From: Treponema sp.
GTDB lineage: Bacteria > Spirochaetota > Spirochaetia > Treponematales > Breznakiellaceae
Assembly (NCBI GenBank): GCA_009784995.1
Contig: WQXE01000031.1
Coordinates: 1 to 16,362, forward strand
DNA length: 16,362 nucleotides
Reading direction: 5' to 3'
The notes beneath the pieces were generated by a model that worked only from the letters and a program-made list of their open reading frames with translations, did not search any database and had not been told where the DNA came from. Of this stretch, positions 7,644 to 14,771 are shown in pieces; positions within the stretch are counted from its first letter, which is position 1; each line of letters opens with the position of its first letter. The position numbers and the translations under genes are program-made.

Positions 7644-7675
7644 CTTTTATGCGCCATTAAAACGGCGCATAAAAG
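7644..7675. repeat. 12-base perfect inverted repeat next to parS
   Basis: CTTTTATGCGCC (7644-7655) and GGCGCATAAAAG (7664-7675) pair perfectly around an 8-base loop, two bases after parS and 16 bases beyond the arfB stop. On the minus strand it could end the arfB transcript, but the following T tract is poor, so its function is uncertain. Confidence 0.75.
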
Positions 7676-7691
7676 CACGCTATATTATTTT

Positions 7692-8105
7692 TTATATATT
7701 ATTCAATGTTCTATCTGCTTTTTTTTGACCTTGCCGCTTTTTTGCCTGTAATCGTTTTTCAATTGCCGCTTTACTTGGTTTTGTGGGTTTGCGTTTTTTA
7801 GGGATTCTCGCGGCGGCGGTTATTAACGATTCCAGGCGGAGGTATGCTCTTTCAAGATTGACTCTCTGGGATCGCTCTTCATCGGAAATTATTACTATTT
7901 CATTTTCGTTTGTTATTCTGTTTGCCAGTACCAGTTTTATTCTTTCCAATTCTGTTTCTGAAAGCCCGTTAAGCTCATTAAGATTTAATCGCAGTGTAAC
8001 TTTTGTGTTTACCTTATTTACATTCTGACCGCCAGGTCCTCCCGAACGAGAAAATGTCGCTTTCGCGAAAGAGCGTATAGATTGGTTTAATAAATTTATA
8101 TTCAT
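7692..8105 (-). CDS. arfB: Alternative ribosome-rescue factor / peptidyl-tRNA hydrolase ArfB
   Basis: At 137 residues this matches ArfB (YaeJ), which releases nascent chains from ribosomes stalled without a stop codon. The catalytic loop is SRSGGPGGQNVNKVNTKV, with GGQ at residues 25-27. The C-terminal tail from about 103 is lysine/arginine-rich (PKKRKPTKPSKAAIEKRLQA), as needed to sit in the empty mRNA channel. The codon-recognition domains of true release factors are absent, which separates it from PrfA/PrfB. It is a single-gene unit, divergent from pheT, with its end facing parS. Confidence 0.93.
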   Translation of the reverse strand: MNINLLNQSIRSFAKATFSRSGGPGGQNVNKVNTKVTLRLNLNELNGLSETELERIKLVLANRITNENEIVIISDEERSQRVNLERAYLRLESLITAAARIPKKRKPTKPSKAAIEKRLQAKKRQGQKKADRTLNNI

Positions 8106-8176
8106 AATAATCTTTAAAATATTAACAATAAATAAAAAGAAGAAGCAAGTCGATGAAATATTTGTTAGTATTTGCG

Positions 8177-8189
8177 CTCACAATGTGAG
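8177..8189. repeat. Small inverted repeat in the arfB-pheT gap
   Basis: CTCAC-AAT-GTGAG forms a 5-base dyad between the divergent arfB and pheT genes, upstream of the pheT -35. It could be a regulator site, but nothing in the sequence identifies one. Confidence 0.3.
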
Positions 8190-8204
8190 TAATTAACTTA
8201 CACC

Positions 8205-8233
8205 TTTTCATACAATAAATAAATTTATATAAT
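8205..8233 (+). promoter_or_regulatory. Predicted leaderless promoter of pheT
   Basis: TTTTCA (8205-8210), 17-base spacer, perfect -10 TATAAT (8228-8233), then five bases and the pheT ATG. The predicted transcription start is at the ATG, and no Shine-Dalgarno exists. Confidence 0.6.
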
Positions 8234-8238
8234 GCTGT

Positions 8239-10029
8239 ATGCCAAAAATCGAAGTAAACGAACAGACTTTTTATTCTCTTGTAAGCGGCTCTGGCGGGAA
8301 AAATCCCTGGAAAAATAAGGAAGAGTTTATAGAAGCGTTAACTTGCGCTAAAGCCGAATTAGACGAAGATAGTGATAAAAGTTTACCCGAATCCGAAAGA
8401 GTTTTAAAAATAGAATTAAACGACACTAACCGCCCTGACCTTTGGGGAACAGCCGGGTGCGCCCGTCAGCTTAGAATTTATAATAGCGCGCGAATACCGG
8501 AATATAACTTTTTTTCCCGCTCCGGCGATATAAAAAAAACGACTCGTAAAATAATAGCGCAAGAAAGCGTAAAAAAGGTAAGACCTTTTATTACTGGATT
8601 TATCGCCCGCGGAAAAACCATTACCGATCCTGTGTTACGTGACATTATCCAGACACAGGAAAAACTCGCCTGGAACTTTGGGCGAAAGCGGCGCAGTATG
8701 TCGATGGGTATTTACAGGACAGCTCTTATTAACTGGCCGATAACTTACAAAGGAGTTGATCCCGACTCTGTTTCGTTTGTTCCGCTTGCCGCCGAAGGTC
8801 AAGGGACAGACTGTCTTAAAGCACTCACTTTAAGAGAAATTCTTAAACAGCATCCGAAAGGTAAAGAGTTTGCCTTCATTCAGGAACACGAACCGATTCA
8901 TCCGCTTATGACTGATTCTAAAGATTCGATTCTTTCATACCCGCCGATTATTAACTCCAATGATTTGGGCGCTGTAAAGGTTGGAGATGACGAGGTTTTT
9001 GTTGAAATTACCGGAACGGATTTACCGTTAATAACTTTAGCGACTTCAATTGTCGCCTGTGATTTCGCGGACAATGGTTTTACTATCGAACCTGTGGAAA
9101 TCGAGTACGAGTTTGATACTCCTTTTGGTAAAAATTTGGTAACTCCCTTTTATTTCCAAAAGCCGGTTTTTTGTTCATTATCAAGAATCGAAAAATTTCT
9201 TGGCGATAAATTAACCGCCGATGAATGTATAAAAGCTCTCGCTAAAATGGGTGTAAAAGCGGAAAAGGCAAATGACAAGGAATTGGGTACTTGCCAGGCA
9301 ACAGACAATAGTTTGTTACCTGGTGTGGTGGTATATCCGCCAGAATATCGCAATGATTTCCTTCACGCGGCGGATGTTGTCGAAGATGTTATGATAGGCC
9401 GCTCGCTTGGCTCTTTTAAACCGCAGCGTCCTTCCGATTCTACTGTCGGGCGCCTTTTGCCAATTACCTTGTTTAGCCGGCAGGTAAAAGAGCTTTTTGT
9501 TGGTTTAGGTTACCAAGAGATGATTTACAATTATTTGGGTTCAAGAAAAGACCTTGTAGAAAATATGAACGGCAAAGGCGAAAAAATTATCCGCATTTTT
9601 AACCCAATGACAGAAAATTATGAATATGTACGCGATTCTATAATCGCCTCCCTTATGATAAGCGAATCAATTTCCGGAAGGTCTGTTTATCCTCATAAAA
9701 TATTTGAAGTGGGAAAAGTCGCTTATTTGGATGATAACGAAAATTACCGCAGTTCCACACGTCAGTACGCGGGCTTTTTACACGCCGGCACGGATGCTAA
9801 TTTTAACACAGCGGCAGCGGAACTTCAAACTTTATTTTATTATCTTTCCCGTGAATACGATGTAGCCGAATCATCCGACTTACGTTTTATTCCTGGGAGA
9901 GCTGCTGAAATTATTTATAATGGAAAATCTATAGGTGTTTTTGGAGAGCTTCACCCGCAAGTGATGGAAAACTGCGGTGTCACAGTTCCCTGCACCGCGG
10001 GTGAAATCGATTTAGACGAACTTCTTTAA
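8239..10029 (+). CDS. pheT: Phenylalanine--tRNA ligase beta subunit, archaeal/spirochaete type
   Basis: This 596-residue protein is the non-catalytic beta chain that, with PheS in an alpha2beta2 enzyme, charges tRNA-Phe and edits mischarged tyrosine. It is the short archaeal/eukaryotic-like form used by spirochaetes, rather than the roughly 800-residue bacterial form with a C-terminal ferredoxin-like anticodon domain. In order: an N-terminal B1-like region (LNDTNRPDLWGTAG near 61-74), the B3/B4 editing domain (about 110-290, with EGQGTDCLKALTLREI), the B5 tRNA-contact domain (about 305-395, FCSLSRIEKFLGDKLTADE), and the catalytic-like domain (about 400-596, with FNPMTENYEYVRDSIIASLM and a late FGELHPQVMENCG). 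The ATG at 8239 follows a -10 box directly. pheS is not nearby. Confidence 0.95.
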   Translation: MPKIEVNEQTFYSLVSGSGGKNPWKNKEEFIEALTCAKAELDEDSDKSLPESERVLKIELNDTNRPDLWGTAGCARQLRIYNSARIPEYNFFSRSGDIKKTTRKIIAQESVKKVRPFITGFIARGKTITDPVLRDIIQTQEKLAWNFGRKRRSMSMGIYRTALINWPITYKGVDPDSVSFVPLAAEGQGTDCLKALTLREILKQHPKGKEFAFIQEHEPIHPLMTDSKDSILSYPPIINSNDLGAVKVGDDEVFVEITGTDLPLITLATSIVACDFADNGFTIEPVEIEYEFDTPFGKNLVTPFYFQKPVFCSLSRIEKFLGDKLTADECIKALAKMGVKAEKANDKELGTCQATDNSLLPGVVVYPPEYRNDFLHAADVVEDVMIGRSLGSFKPQRPSDSTVGRLLPITLFSRQVKELFVGLGYQEMIYNYLGSRKDLVENMNGKGEKIIRIFNPMTENYEYVRDSIIASLMISESISGRSVYPHKIFEVGKVAYLDDNENYRSSTRQYAGFLHAGTDANFNTAAAELQTLFYYLSREYDVAESSDLRFIPGRAAEIIYNGKSIGVFGELHPQVMENCGVTVPCTAGEIDLDELL

Positions 10030-10062
10030 AGCTGTATCAAATCTTATGATCATTGGGCAAAC

Positions 10063-10872
10063 TCAATCATCTTCGTATATATTAAAAGTATCCATAGTAT
10101 TTGGGTATACTATTTCAGAATTTGGATTCACAATTTCAAATATTTCCATGTTAAAAACTGAGTCGGGATAATCCAATAACGCCGAATCCAATAAAGCTTC
10201 CCTGCGCACGGCTTGATTTGCCGCTGTTAAAGAAAGAGCGGTTTGTAAAAGGATGGAAGATTGAATATCTGAGTTTCTTGTGGATAGCGCGCTTAAACGG
10301 ATATAACTGACATTTTGATCAACATATCGTTCTCTGCCGGGATCCCAGCCTCTGATTTCTACAAAGCCGTTATTTTCGGTTTCCGGGTAATAAATAACTA
10401 CAGTTCTGCGGGTCATAATTGTGCTTGATACATCGACAGTTCTTGGGGATGAGAAAAGGGTGGCTCTATCATCAATTACAACCGCAAGCCTGCCGCCTTC
10501 GACAACCTGATTGGCGAGAGCGAAACCTTCCGTTCCATTTTCACGGCGTATTTCCACAAAGTTTAAAAGACGGCCGTCTGTCCATGTTAAACGTCTTGGT
10601 TCTCCTATATAGATGTTTTCACCCAGAGTCATGTTCGCGCTCCATCTGGCTTTAGTCGCTTCGGTTCCATCATCTTCACCGTCAATTGCGTAAAAACTTG
10701 AGGTTACAGGCATTACAAAACCCGGTTTTGTTATAGTTGATGTGTTTATAGAAATGTTCGCGTTTCCAGAATTATCTTCCGCTTCAGCGGCTTTTGATCC
10801 TTCTTTTTTTTCACATGAAAAGAACAATACTACACTCATTATAAGCATAAAAGGTAAAATTTTATTTTTCAT
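10063..10872 (-). CDS. SH3-like domain lipoprotein, unknown function
   Basis: The frame extends upstream to 10908, but the start chosen is the ATG at 10872, preceded by GGAGGA (10877-10882) and opening with a signal sequence MKNKILPFMLIMSVV. That gives 269 residues. The relaxed lipobox LFFSC, as spirochaetes tolerate, puts the lipidated cysteine at residue 20. An acidic, Asn/Ser-rich linker follows. Residues about 70-190 look like two bacterial SH3-type modules (GENIYIGEPRRLTW, then GFALANQVVEGGRLAVVID and later GFVEIRGWDPGRERYVDQNVSYIRLS). A helical segment at about 200-230 leads to an acidic end. SH3b domains usually bind peptidoglycan or peptides; no ligand can be named. It faces pheT tail to tail across 33 bases and shares a promoter region with the gene at 10957. 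Confidence 0.8.
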   Translation of the reverse strand: MKNKILPFMLIMSVVLFFSCEKKEGSKAAEAEDNSGNANISINTSTITKPGFVMPVTSSFYAIDGEDDGTEATKARWSANMTLGENIYIGEPRRLTWTDGRLLNFVEIRRENGTEGFALANQVVEGGRLAVVIDDRATLFSSPRTVDVSSTIMTRRTVVIYYPETENNGFVEIRGWDPGRERYVDQNVSYIRLSALSTRNSDIQSSILLQTALSLTAANQAVRREALLDSALLDYPDSVFNMEIFEIVNPNSEIVYPNTMDTFNIYEDD

Positions 10873-10899
10873 GAAATCCTCCATAAAATGTATATTATT

Positions 10900-10928
10900 A
10901 AAATACAACAGATCATAAACATTGACAA
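10900..10928 (-). promoter_or_regulatory. Promoter of the SH3-like lipoprotein gene, sharing its -35 with the divergent promoter
   Basis: Minus strand: -35 TTGTCA (10923-10928), 17-base spacer, -10 TATTTT (10900-10905). The predicted start near 10893 leaves a leader of about 20 bases containing GGAGGA. The -35 overlaps that of the plus-strand promoter by five bases. Confidence 0.55.
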
Positions 10929-10950
10929 CCGCGAAAAAACGTTTTAATAT
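10922..10950 (+). promoter_or_regulatory. Predicted leaderless promoter of the gene at 10957
   Basis: A perfect -35 TTGACA (10922-10927), 17-base spacer, and -10 TAATAT (10945-10950), then six bases and ATG. The predicted +1 coincides with the A of the ATG at 10957, and no Shine-Dalgarno is present. Confidence 0.7.
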
Positions 10951-10956
10951 TAATTT

Positions 10957-11559
10957 ATGGCTGGAAATGCAAACGGGGACATGGATCCCGAACTTGCCGC
11001 TTTATTGGGAACAGCTGGCTCTGGTGGTGGCCAGCTTCCGGATTTTAATGATATTTTCGGCGAGAAGAATAAAGAAGATTTCGCGGATATCTCAAGTACA
11101 TCTGGCAGCGAGGTTGATCTCAGCGCTTCCGGGTTTCCTCAGGTAACAAAGCGTCTAGAAGAAAAAGGACACAATTATTTTAACGATCCCAATTATTACA
11201 AGACCGCTTTATCCAACGAAAGTGATATAGCTCAAAGGGTGCATGGTATTTTGCAAAAGTACCTTACCTCTAAAGACCCAAAAGATCGAAGCGTATTTCG
11301 CCAGCAATTCATTTCCCCATACTGGGAATTCCTTTTTAATATCGCGAGAAAAAGCACAAGCAGATTACCGCCGCCCAAAAAGTTTCTTCTTCGTTTCGCG
11401 CTTTTGCACCCCGCTTTTTTAAACGCGGAAACAAGAGATTTTTTTAGTAAAGTTGTTGAAGATAATCCGCTGGATCAGCCTGTTTATTATATGGATGAAT
11501 GGTTTAATGCCGTTGGAACTTCTAAAATGCGCTCATCCAGCACGGACGAAGTTAAATAG
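10957..11559 (+). CDS. Unrecognised protein, N-terminal part of a frameshifted gene
   Basis: I do not recognise the family. This 200-residue product is soluble, with no signal peptide or membrane segment. It has a Gly/Asp-rich start, an FPQVTKRLEEKGHNYFNDPNYY segment and a helical core (about 85-195) with RVHGILQKYLTSKDPKDR and YWEFLFNIARK. It stops at TAG 11557-11559 after STDEVK. The -1 frame is already open at this point and continues without a stop for 348 codons to 12602, so the two pieces look like one ancestral protein of about 548 residues broken by loss of one base. The alternative, two separate neighbouring genes, is less likely because the downstream frame lacks a start codon for 210 bases. 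Transcription probably starts on the ATG itself. Confidence 0.7.
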   Translation: MAGNANGDMDPELAALLGTAGSGGGQLPDFNDIFGEKNKEDFADISSTSGSEVDLSASGFPQVTKRLEEKGHNYFNDPNYYKTALSNESDIAQRVHGILQKYLTSKDPKDRSVFRQQFISPYWEFLFNIARKSTSRLPPPKKFLLRFALLHPAFLNAETRDFFSKVVEDNPLDQPVYYMDEWFNAVGTSKMRSSSTDEVK

Positions 11560-11765
11560 CGCGAGGTAATACTAATTCTAAAATTCAACAGTTACTGGAA
11601 AAAGCGCAAGGCAAGTTTGACGGTTCAAGATCGATACTTAAAGCGAAAGACAGAGAACGTCACGAGATTGAAAAGATAATTCGTGACAGAATAAATTCAA
11701 TTTTTGAACGCACCCCGTTAGCTGAATTACCCGACGCGAGCGATTGTTTTAGCGAAGGGCAAAAA

Positions 11766-12602
11766 ATGGCGATTAATGAAACTCAAAATCTTTTAAAACA
11801 ATTGATGAAAAACGATCACGAACTGGTTATAAGCATCAGGGATTTTGTAAGCGCCGAAAACGATGTACAGCATTTACAGGAAAAATTAGCAAACGAAGGC
11901 GGAGCGGCAACAGTAGACCTTGGAGCGATAGATACAGAATGTGATACCATCCGTCAAATGGCGAAAATGACTATCGGGCGGCAAGGGAATCACTTTCCAG
12001 TCCTTACAAGCGAATATTTTCACAGTATGCCTAGCGAAGTCGCTACACGGGAAAATATCATTTCCATGCTTGCGAGGATCGAAAGTATCGATAAAGAAGC
12101 GTTTTGCCGAATATATAAAAACAGATTAAACCGCATAGCGCCGTTTGTTTTATTAATTCCCACCTATGGTGACATGGGTTTTTGCTGGGAACCGTTTGAT
12201 CGATTTAACCGCGCGACAAGCCGCGGGCGAATTATAGTTCCAATGTACCCAAGAAATTTATACCTCGCGGTTCTTACAGCGGTCGCTGACTTACGCTGGC
12301 AGGTCGCGAAGGAAAAAGCGTCTTTTTACTGGATGGAAGAAGGGCTTACAGGAAATTATTACCAATGGTTCCAATCAAATAAATTAAAAGGCGATATTAA
12401 AGAATATTTTATCCGCGATTATATTTTATGGATGACAAAAGAAGCTGAAGGCATACAAAAACTTGATAAAGATGTCCGCGGCACTTTCTGGCGCCACATG
12501 CCTTTCACTCAGGAAATAAAAGAAAAACTAAAAACCCGCAACCTTATTTATCAGGAACTTTACCAGCGCGATCAAAACAGGGCAATGTCAGACGGATACT
12601 GA
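11766..12602 (+). CDS. Unrecognised protein, C-terminal part of the frameshifted gene
   Basis: From the first ATG at 11766 this encodes 278 residues, but the same frame is open back to 11556. Those extra 70 codons (KIQQLLEKAQGKFDG, then a charged helix KDRERHEIEKIIRDR) look like real protein with coiled-coil character, yet contain no ATG, GTG or TTG. AAGGG six bases before 11766 could permit independent initiation of the shorter form. The downstream part is helical, with FVSAENDVQHLQEKL, then LIPTYGDMGFCWEPFDRFNR and a tail rich in charged and aromatic residues (FWRHMPFTQEIKEKL). There is no known motif, signal peptide or membrane segment. Function is unknown. It ends 4 bases from the convergent XRE gene. 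Confidence 0.7.
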   Translation: MAINETQNLLKQLMKNDHELVISIRDFVSAENDVQHLQEKLANEGGAATVDLGAIDTECDTIRQMAKMTIGRQGNHFPVLTSEYFHSMPSEVATRENIISMLARIESIDKEAFCRIYKNRLNRIAPFVLLIPTYGDMGFCWEPFDRFNRATSRGRIIVPMYPRNLYLAVLTAVADLRWQVAKEKASFYWMEEGLTGNYYQWFQSNKLKGDIKEYFIRDYILWMTKEAEGIQKLDKDVRGTFWRHMPFTQEIKEKLKTRNLIYQELYQRDQNRAMSDGY

Positions 12603-12606
12603 TGTA

Positions 12607-12909
12607 TCAATAATGATTAATAATCTTCGAAGCAGCCTCGTGAATTTTGTTAATAATTTCCTGTCTTTGTAATGGCGTAAGATTCCTGACATTTGCCTCG
12701 GCGTTATTTTGAAACAGGCAGTAAGACTCAATTTCCAGCGCGGAAGCTATTTTTTCGATCATTTCCGGGGACGGGAATTTTTTTCCAACTTCAATTTCCG
12801 CAATATATCCCTGAGATGAATCACACATATCGGCAAGTTTTTCTTGTGATATTTTACGAGATTTTCTTAGATCCTTTAAATTTGCTATAAAAAGCTCTTG
12901 AAACGTCAT
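12607..12909 (-). CDS. XRE-family helix-turn-helix transcriptional regulator
   Basis: This 100-residue protein has one HTH_3 (Cro/C1) domain at about 10-66: NLKDLRKSRKISQEKLADMC (helices 1-2), SSQGYIAEIEVGKKFPS (recognition helix and the typical E.GK..PS turn), then EMIEKIASALEIE. A short amphipathic tail (about 78-100) may dimerise. No ligand or protease domain is fused. The ATG at 12909 has no strong Shine-Dalgarno. A 19-base imperfect palindrome 35 bases upstream, in the gap shared with the NHL gene, is a plausible operator for self-control and for the divergent gene. Its target is an inference. Confidence 0.9.
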   Translation of the reverse strand: MTFQELFIANLKDLRKSRKISQEKLADMCDSSQGYIAEIEVGKKFPSPEMIEKIASALEIESYCLFQNNAEANVRNLTPLQRQEIINKIHEAASKIINHY

Positions 12910-12943
12910 TTAAAAACTCGCTTTTTACAATTTTTTCCCTACT

Positions 12944-12962
12944 TATATGCTAATAGTATATA
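12944..12962. promoter_or_regulatory. Candidate operator for the XRE regulator
   Basis: TATATGCTAATAGTATATA is a dyad of form TATATnCTAnTAGnATATA: eight of nine half-site positions are symmetric around the central A. It sits between the start of the XRE gene and the -35 box of the NHL lipoprotein gene, where a divergent repressor commonly binds. Confidence 0.45.
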
Positions 12963-12969
12963 AAACCTA

Positions 12970-12998
12970 TTGATAACCTGCTTATTGCAACTTAATAT
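12970..12998 (+). promoter_or_regulatory. Promoter of the NHL-repeat lipoprotein gene
   Basis: TTGATA (12970-12975), 17-base spacer, TAATAT (12993-12998). The predicted leader is about 52 bases, ending in GGAG (13047-13050) before the ATG at 13057. The -35 lies seven bases from the candidate operator. Confidence 0.6.
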
Positions 12999-13056
12999 AT
13001 ATTATCGCTTTAAGCAGCTAATTTGTTTTATTAATTTTAATGTTTTGGAGTTATTT

Positions 13057-14394
13057 ATGAAAAAACTATTTAAGTTGTTTGGAATTATTACTCTTGTTGT
13101 TTTTATTGGGTTTTTTACAACTTGTGATCCTGATGATGATGGAAATACTGTTGAAACACCTATAACAAGTATTTCTGCAGGAACTTATATTGGAACACAA
13201 ACAATAATTCTTTCAACTTTTACATCGGGTGCAACAATTTACTTTACTATTAATGGTGAAACACCTACAATAAATAGTACTCAGTATACAACAGCTGTAA
13301 CTGTAAATAAAACTATGACCATCAAAGCTATTGCTATAAAAAATGGTATGACAAACAGCGATATATTTGAAGCGAAATATACGATTATGAATTATATAGT
13401 AAGTACACTGGCTGGTACTGGGACTGATGGATATATTGATGGTGATGGAAATATAGCTCAATTTAATCAACCTATTGGTATTGCTATAGATTCTGAAGGG
13501 AATATTTTTCTCGCAGATATGAACAACCATCGAATTAGAAAGATAACTCCGCAAGGAGTTGTAAGTACACTGGCTGGTACTGGAACTGAAGGATTTACCG
13601 ATGGTGAAAAAGGTACAGCTCAATTTAAAAGTCCTTGTGGTATTGCTGTAGATTCAGAAGGAAACATATATGTTGCAGATACTCTTAATAATCGAATCAG
13701 AAAAATAACACCGCAAGGAATTGTAAGTACATTAGCTGGTAATGGTACTGATGGATTAAATGATGGTGCAGGAAGTACAGCATTGTTTTTTAGTCCTACA
13801 GATTTAACGATAGATTTAGAAGGATATATATATGTAGCAGACATGGGAAATCATCGAATCAGAAAAATAACCCCTCAAGGAGAGGTAAGTACATTTGCCG
13901 GGACTGGTGATGTTGGATTTGGTTACGGAGGTTTTCATAATGGTTTGGGACATACAGCAAGATTTGATTCTCCACATGGTGTGGCTGTAGATTTAGAAGG
14001 AAACATATATGTTGCTGATTCTTTGAACAATCGAATAAGAAAAATAACGTCACAAGGAGTTGTAAGTACACTAGCTGGTAATGGTACTGATGGATTAATT
14101 GATGGCGTAGGAAGTGCATCTCAGTTTTTTTATCCCTCTCATGTAGCTTTAGATTCTTTGGGTAATATTTATGTTGCAGATAATTTGAATAATTCAATCA
14201 GAAAGATAACTCCATCAGGAGTTGTAAGCACGATAGCAGGTAACGGAATACAAGGATTTTATGATGGATCTGGAAATATTGCTCAGTTTAATATGCCTAC
14301 TGGTATTGCTGTAGATTATGAAGGGAATATTTATGTAGTTGATACTGGTAATATTCGAATTAGGAAAATAGTACTTGTAGAAATTACTGATTGA
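13057..14394 (+). CDS. Lipoprotein with chitobiase-like domain and six NHL repeats
   Basis: The frame is open from 12970, but the start chosen is ATG 13057, with GGAG six bases upstream and a signal sequence MKKLFKLFGIITLVVFIGFF. That gives 445 residues. Cys23 (FFTTC) is the likely lipidated residue. Residues about 35-110 match the CHB_HEX_C_1 type small beta domain (GATIYFTINGETPT, then TIKAIAIKNGMTNS). From 114 to the end come six repeats of about 54 residues, consensus VSTLAGTGTDG.DG...AQF..P.GIAVDSEGNIYVAD..NNRIRKITPQG, an NHL beta-propeller of probably six blades. Such propellers bind proteins, carbohydrate or nucleic acid; the ligand here is unknown. Alanine codons are GCT/GCA with only one GCG, unlike neighbouring genes, suggesting a different origin. 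The XRE gene is divergent. Confidence 0.9.
   Translation: MKKLFKLFGIITLVVFIGFFTTCDPDDDGNTVETPITSISAGTYIGTQTIILSTFTSGATIYFTINGETPTINSTQYTTAVTVNKTMTIKAIAIKNGMTNSDIFEAKYTIMNYIVSTLAGTGTDGYIDGDGNIAQFNQPIGIAIDSEGNIFLADMNNHRIRKITPQGVVSTLAGTGTEGFTDGEKGTAQFKSPCGIAVDSEGNIYVADTLNNRIRKITPQGIVSTLAGNGTDGLNDGAGSTALFFSPTDLTIDLEGYIYVADMGNHRIRKITPQGEVSTFAGTGDVGFGYGGFHNGLGHTARFDSPHGVAVDLEGNIYVADSLNNRIRKITSQGVVSTLAGNGTDGLIDGVGSASQFFYPSHVALDSLGNIYVADNLNNSIRKITPSGVVSTIAGNGIQGFYDGSGNIAQFNMPTGIAVDYEGNIYVVDTGNIRIRKIVLVEITD
13396..14391 (+). repeat. Six tandem NHL coding repeats, about 162 bases each
   Basis: The units start near 13396, 13558, 13720, 13882, 14059 and 14221, each beginning with a GTAAGTAC-like or related stretch encoding VST.AG. 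The fourth unit is longer by five codons (GFGYGGFHNG). Units 2, 3 and 5 share long identical stretches, consistent with duplication and a risk of recombination or assembly collapse. Confidence 0.8.
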
Positions 14395-14442
14395 CGTACT
14401 AGTTATTTGCTTGTACAAACAGGTTATTGTTAGGTGTAAATA

Positions 14443-14562
14443 TTAAAATCCGCGGACAATATTATAAAGTTTAGGATTTTCATAAATATCATGATTTGCT
14501 CCGTGCCTTACAAAAACCGCTCCTCGTTTTGTTATTTCTTTGAGTAGTTTTTGTCGTTTCAA
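14443..14562 (-). pseudogene. hicA: HicA-type mRNA interferase toxin, C-terminally truncated
   Basis: Reading from TTG at 14560-14562, which overlaps the hicB stop as TTGA, the product begins MKRQKLLKEITKRGAVFVRH and continues GANHDIYENPK, the signature first half of HicA with the catalytic His in the GANHD loop (His24). It then diverges to LYNIVRGF and stops after 39 residues. HicA proteins are normally about 60-80 residues; the missing part holds the last strand and helix (a PRH.E-type segment). It is therefore a remnant or a very short variant, probably inactive as an RNase. The translational overlap shows it was coupled to hicB. Confidence 0.75.
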
Positions 14563-14765
14563 GCAGGAACCTTCAATCGTAGAATACCGTTTTTTCGTTT
14601 TTGAGATAGTCGTTTTTCTTCTTCCTGGCGTATTTGATATACATCAGCTAACATTTCTTCTAATTCAACAAGATTATGTCCTTGTGTAAGATGATCAGGA
14701 TAAACATTTAAATATCCTACAAACCAACCGTCATCAGCTTCCCAATAAGTATATGCAATTTCCAT
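14559..14765 (-). CDS. hicB: HicB-family antitoxin
   Basis: This 68-residue protein matches the HicB/UPF0150 fold: MEIAYTYWEADDGWFVGYL forms the first strands, HLTQGHNLVELEEMLADVYQI the helix that follows the G.sl.EA-type turn. A basic tail (KRLSQKRKNGILRLKV) follows. HicB proteins neutralise HicA by covering its active site and often repress the operon; no DNA-binding domain is fused here. The order is antitoxin first, then hicA by a TTGA overlap. The promoter runs straight into the ATG. With the toxin truncated, hicB may now be an orphan antitoxin. Confidence 0.85.
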   Translation of the reverse strand: MEIAYTYWEADDGWFVGYLNVYPDHLTQGHNLVELEEMLADVYQIRQEEEKRLSQKRKNGILRLKVPA

Positions 14766-14771
14766 AATTTA

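Noticed and set aside
10873..10908. 12-residue N-terminal extension of the SH3-like lipoprotein
   Set aside because: GGAGGA precedes the ATG at 10872, the signal peptide begins there, and the predicted transcription start leaves the ATG at 10908 outside the mRNA.
11553..11559. Programmed -1 frameshift site
   Set aside because: The sequence GTT AAA TAG does not form an X XXY YYZ slippery heptamer, and slipping Lys-tRNA back one base would mispair at the first codon position.
12970..13056. N-terminal extension of the NHL protein (29 residues)
   Set aside because: It would bury the signal peptide; GGAG is placed correctly for the ATG at 13057, and the promoter overlaps the extension.
13213..14418. 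Several minus-strand frames under the NHL gene (13213-13623, 13620-13844, 13859-14197, 14215-14418)
   Set aside because: They are caused by the periodic repeat composition of the plus-strand gene; the products are low-complexity, with no coding signs.
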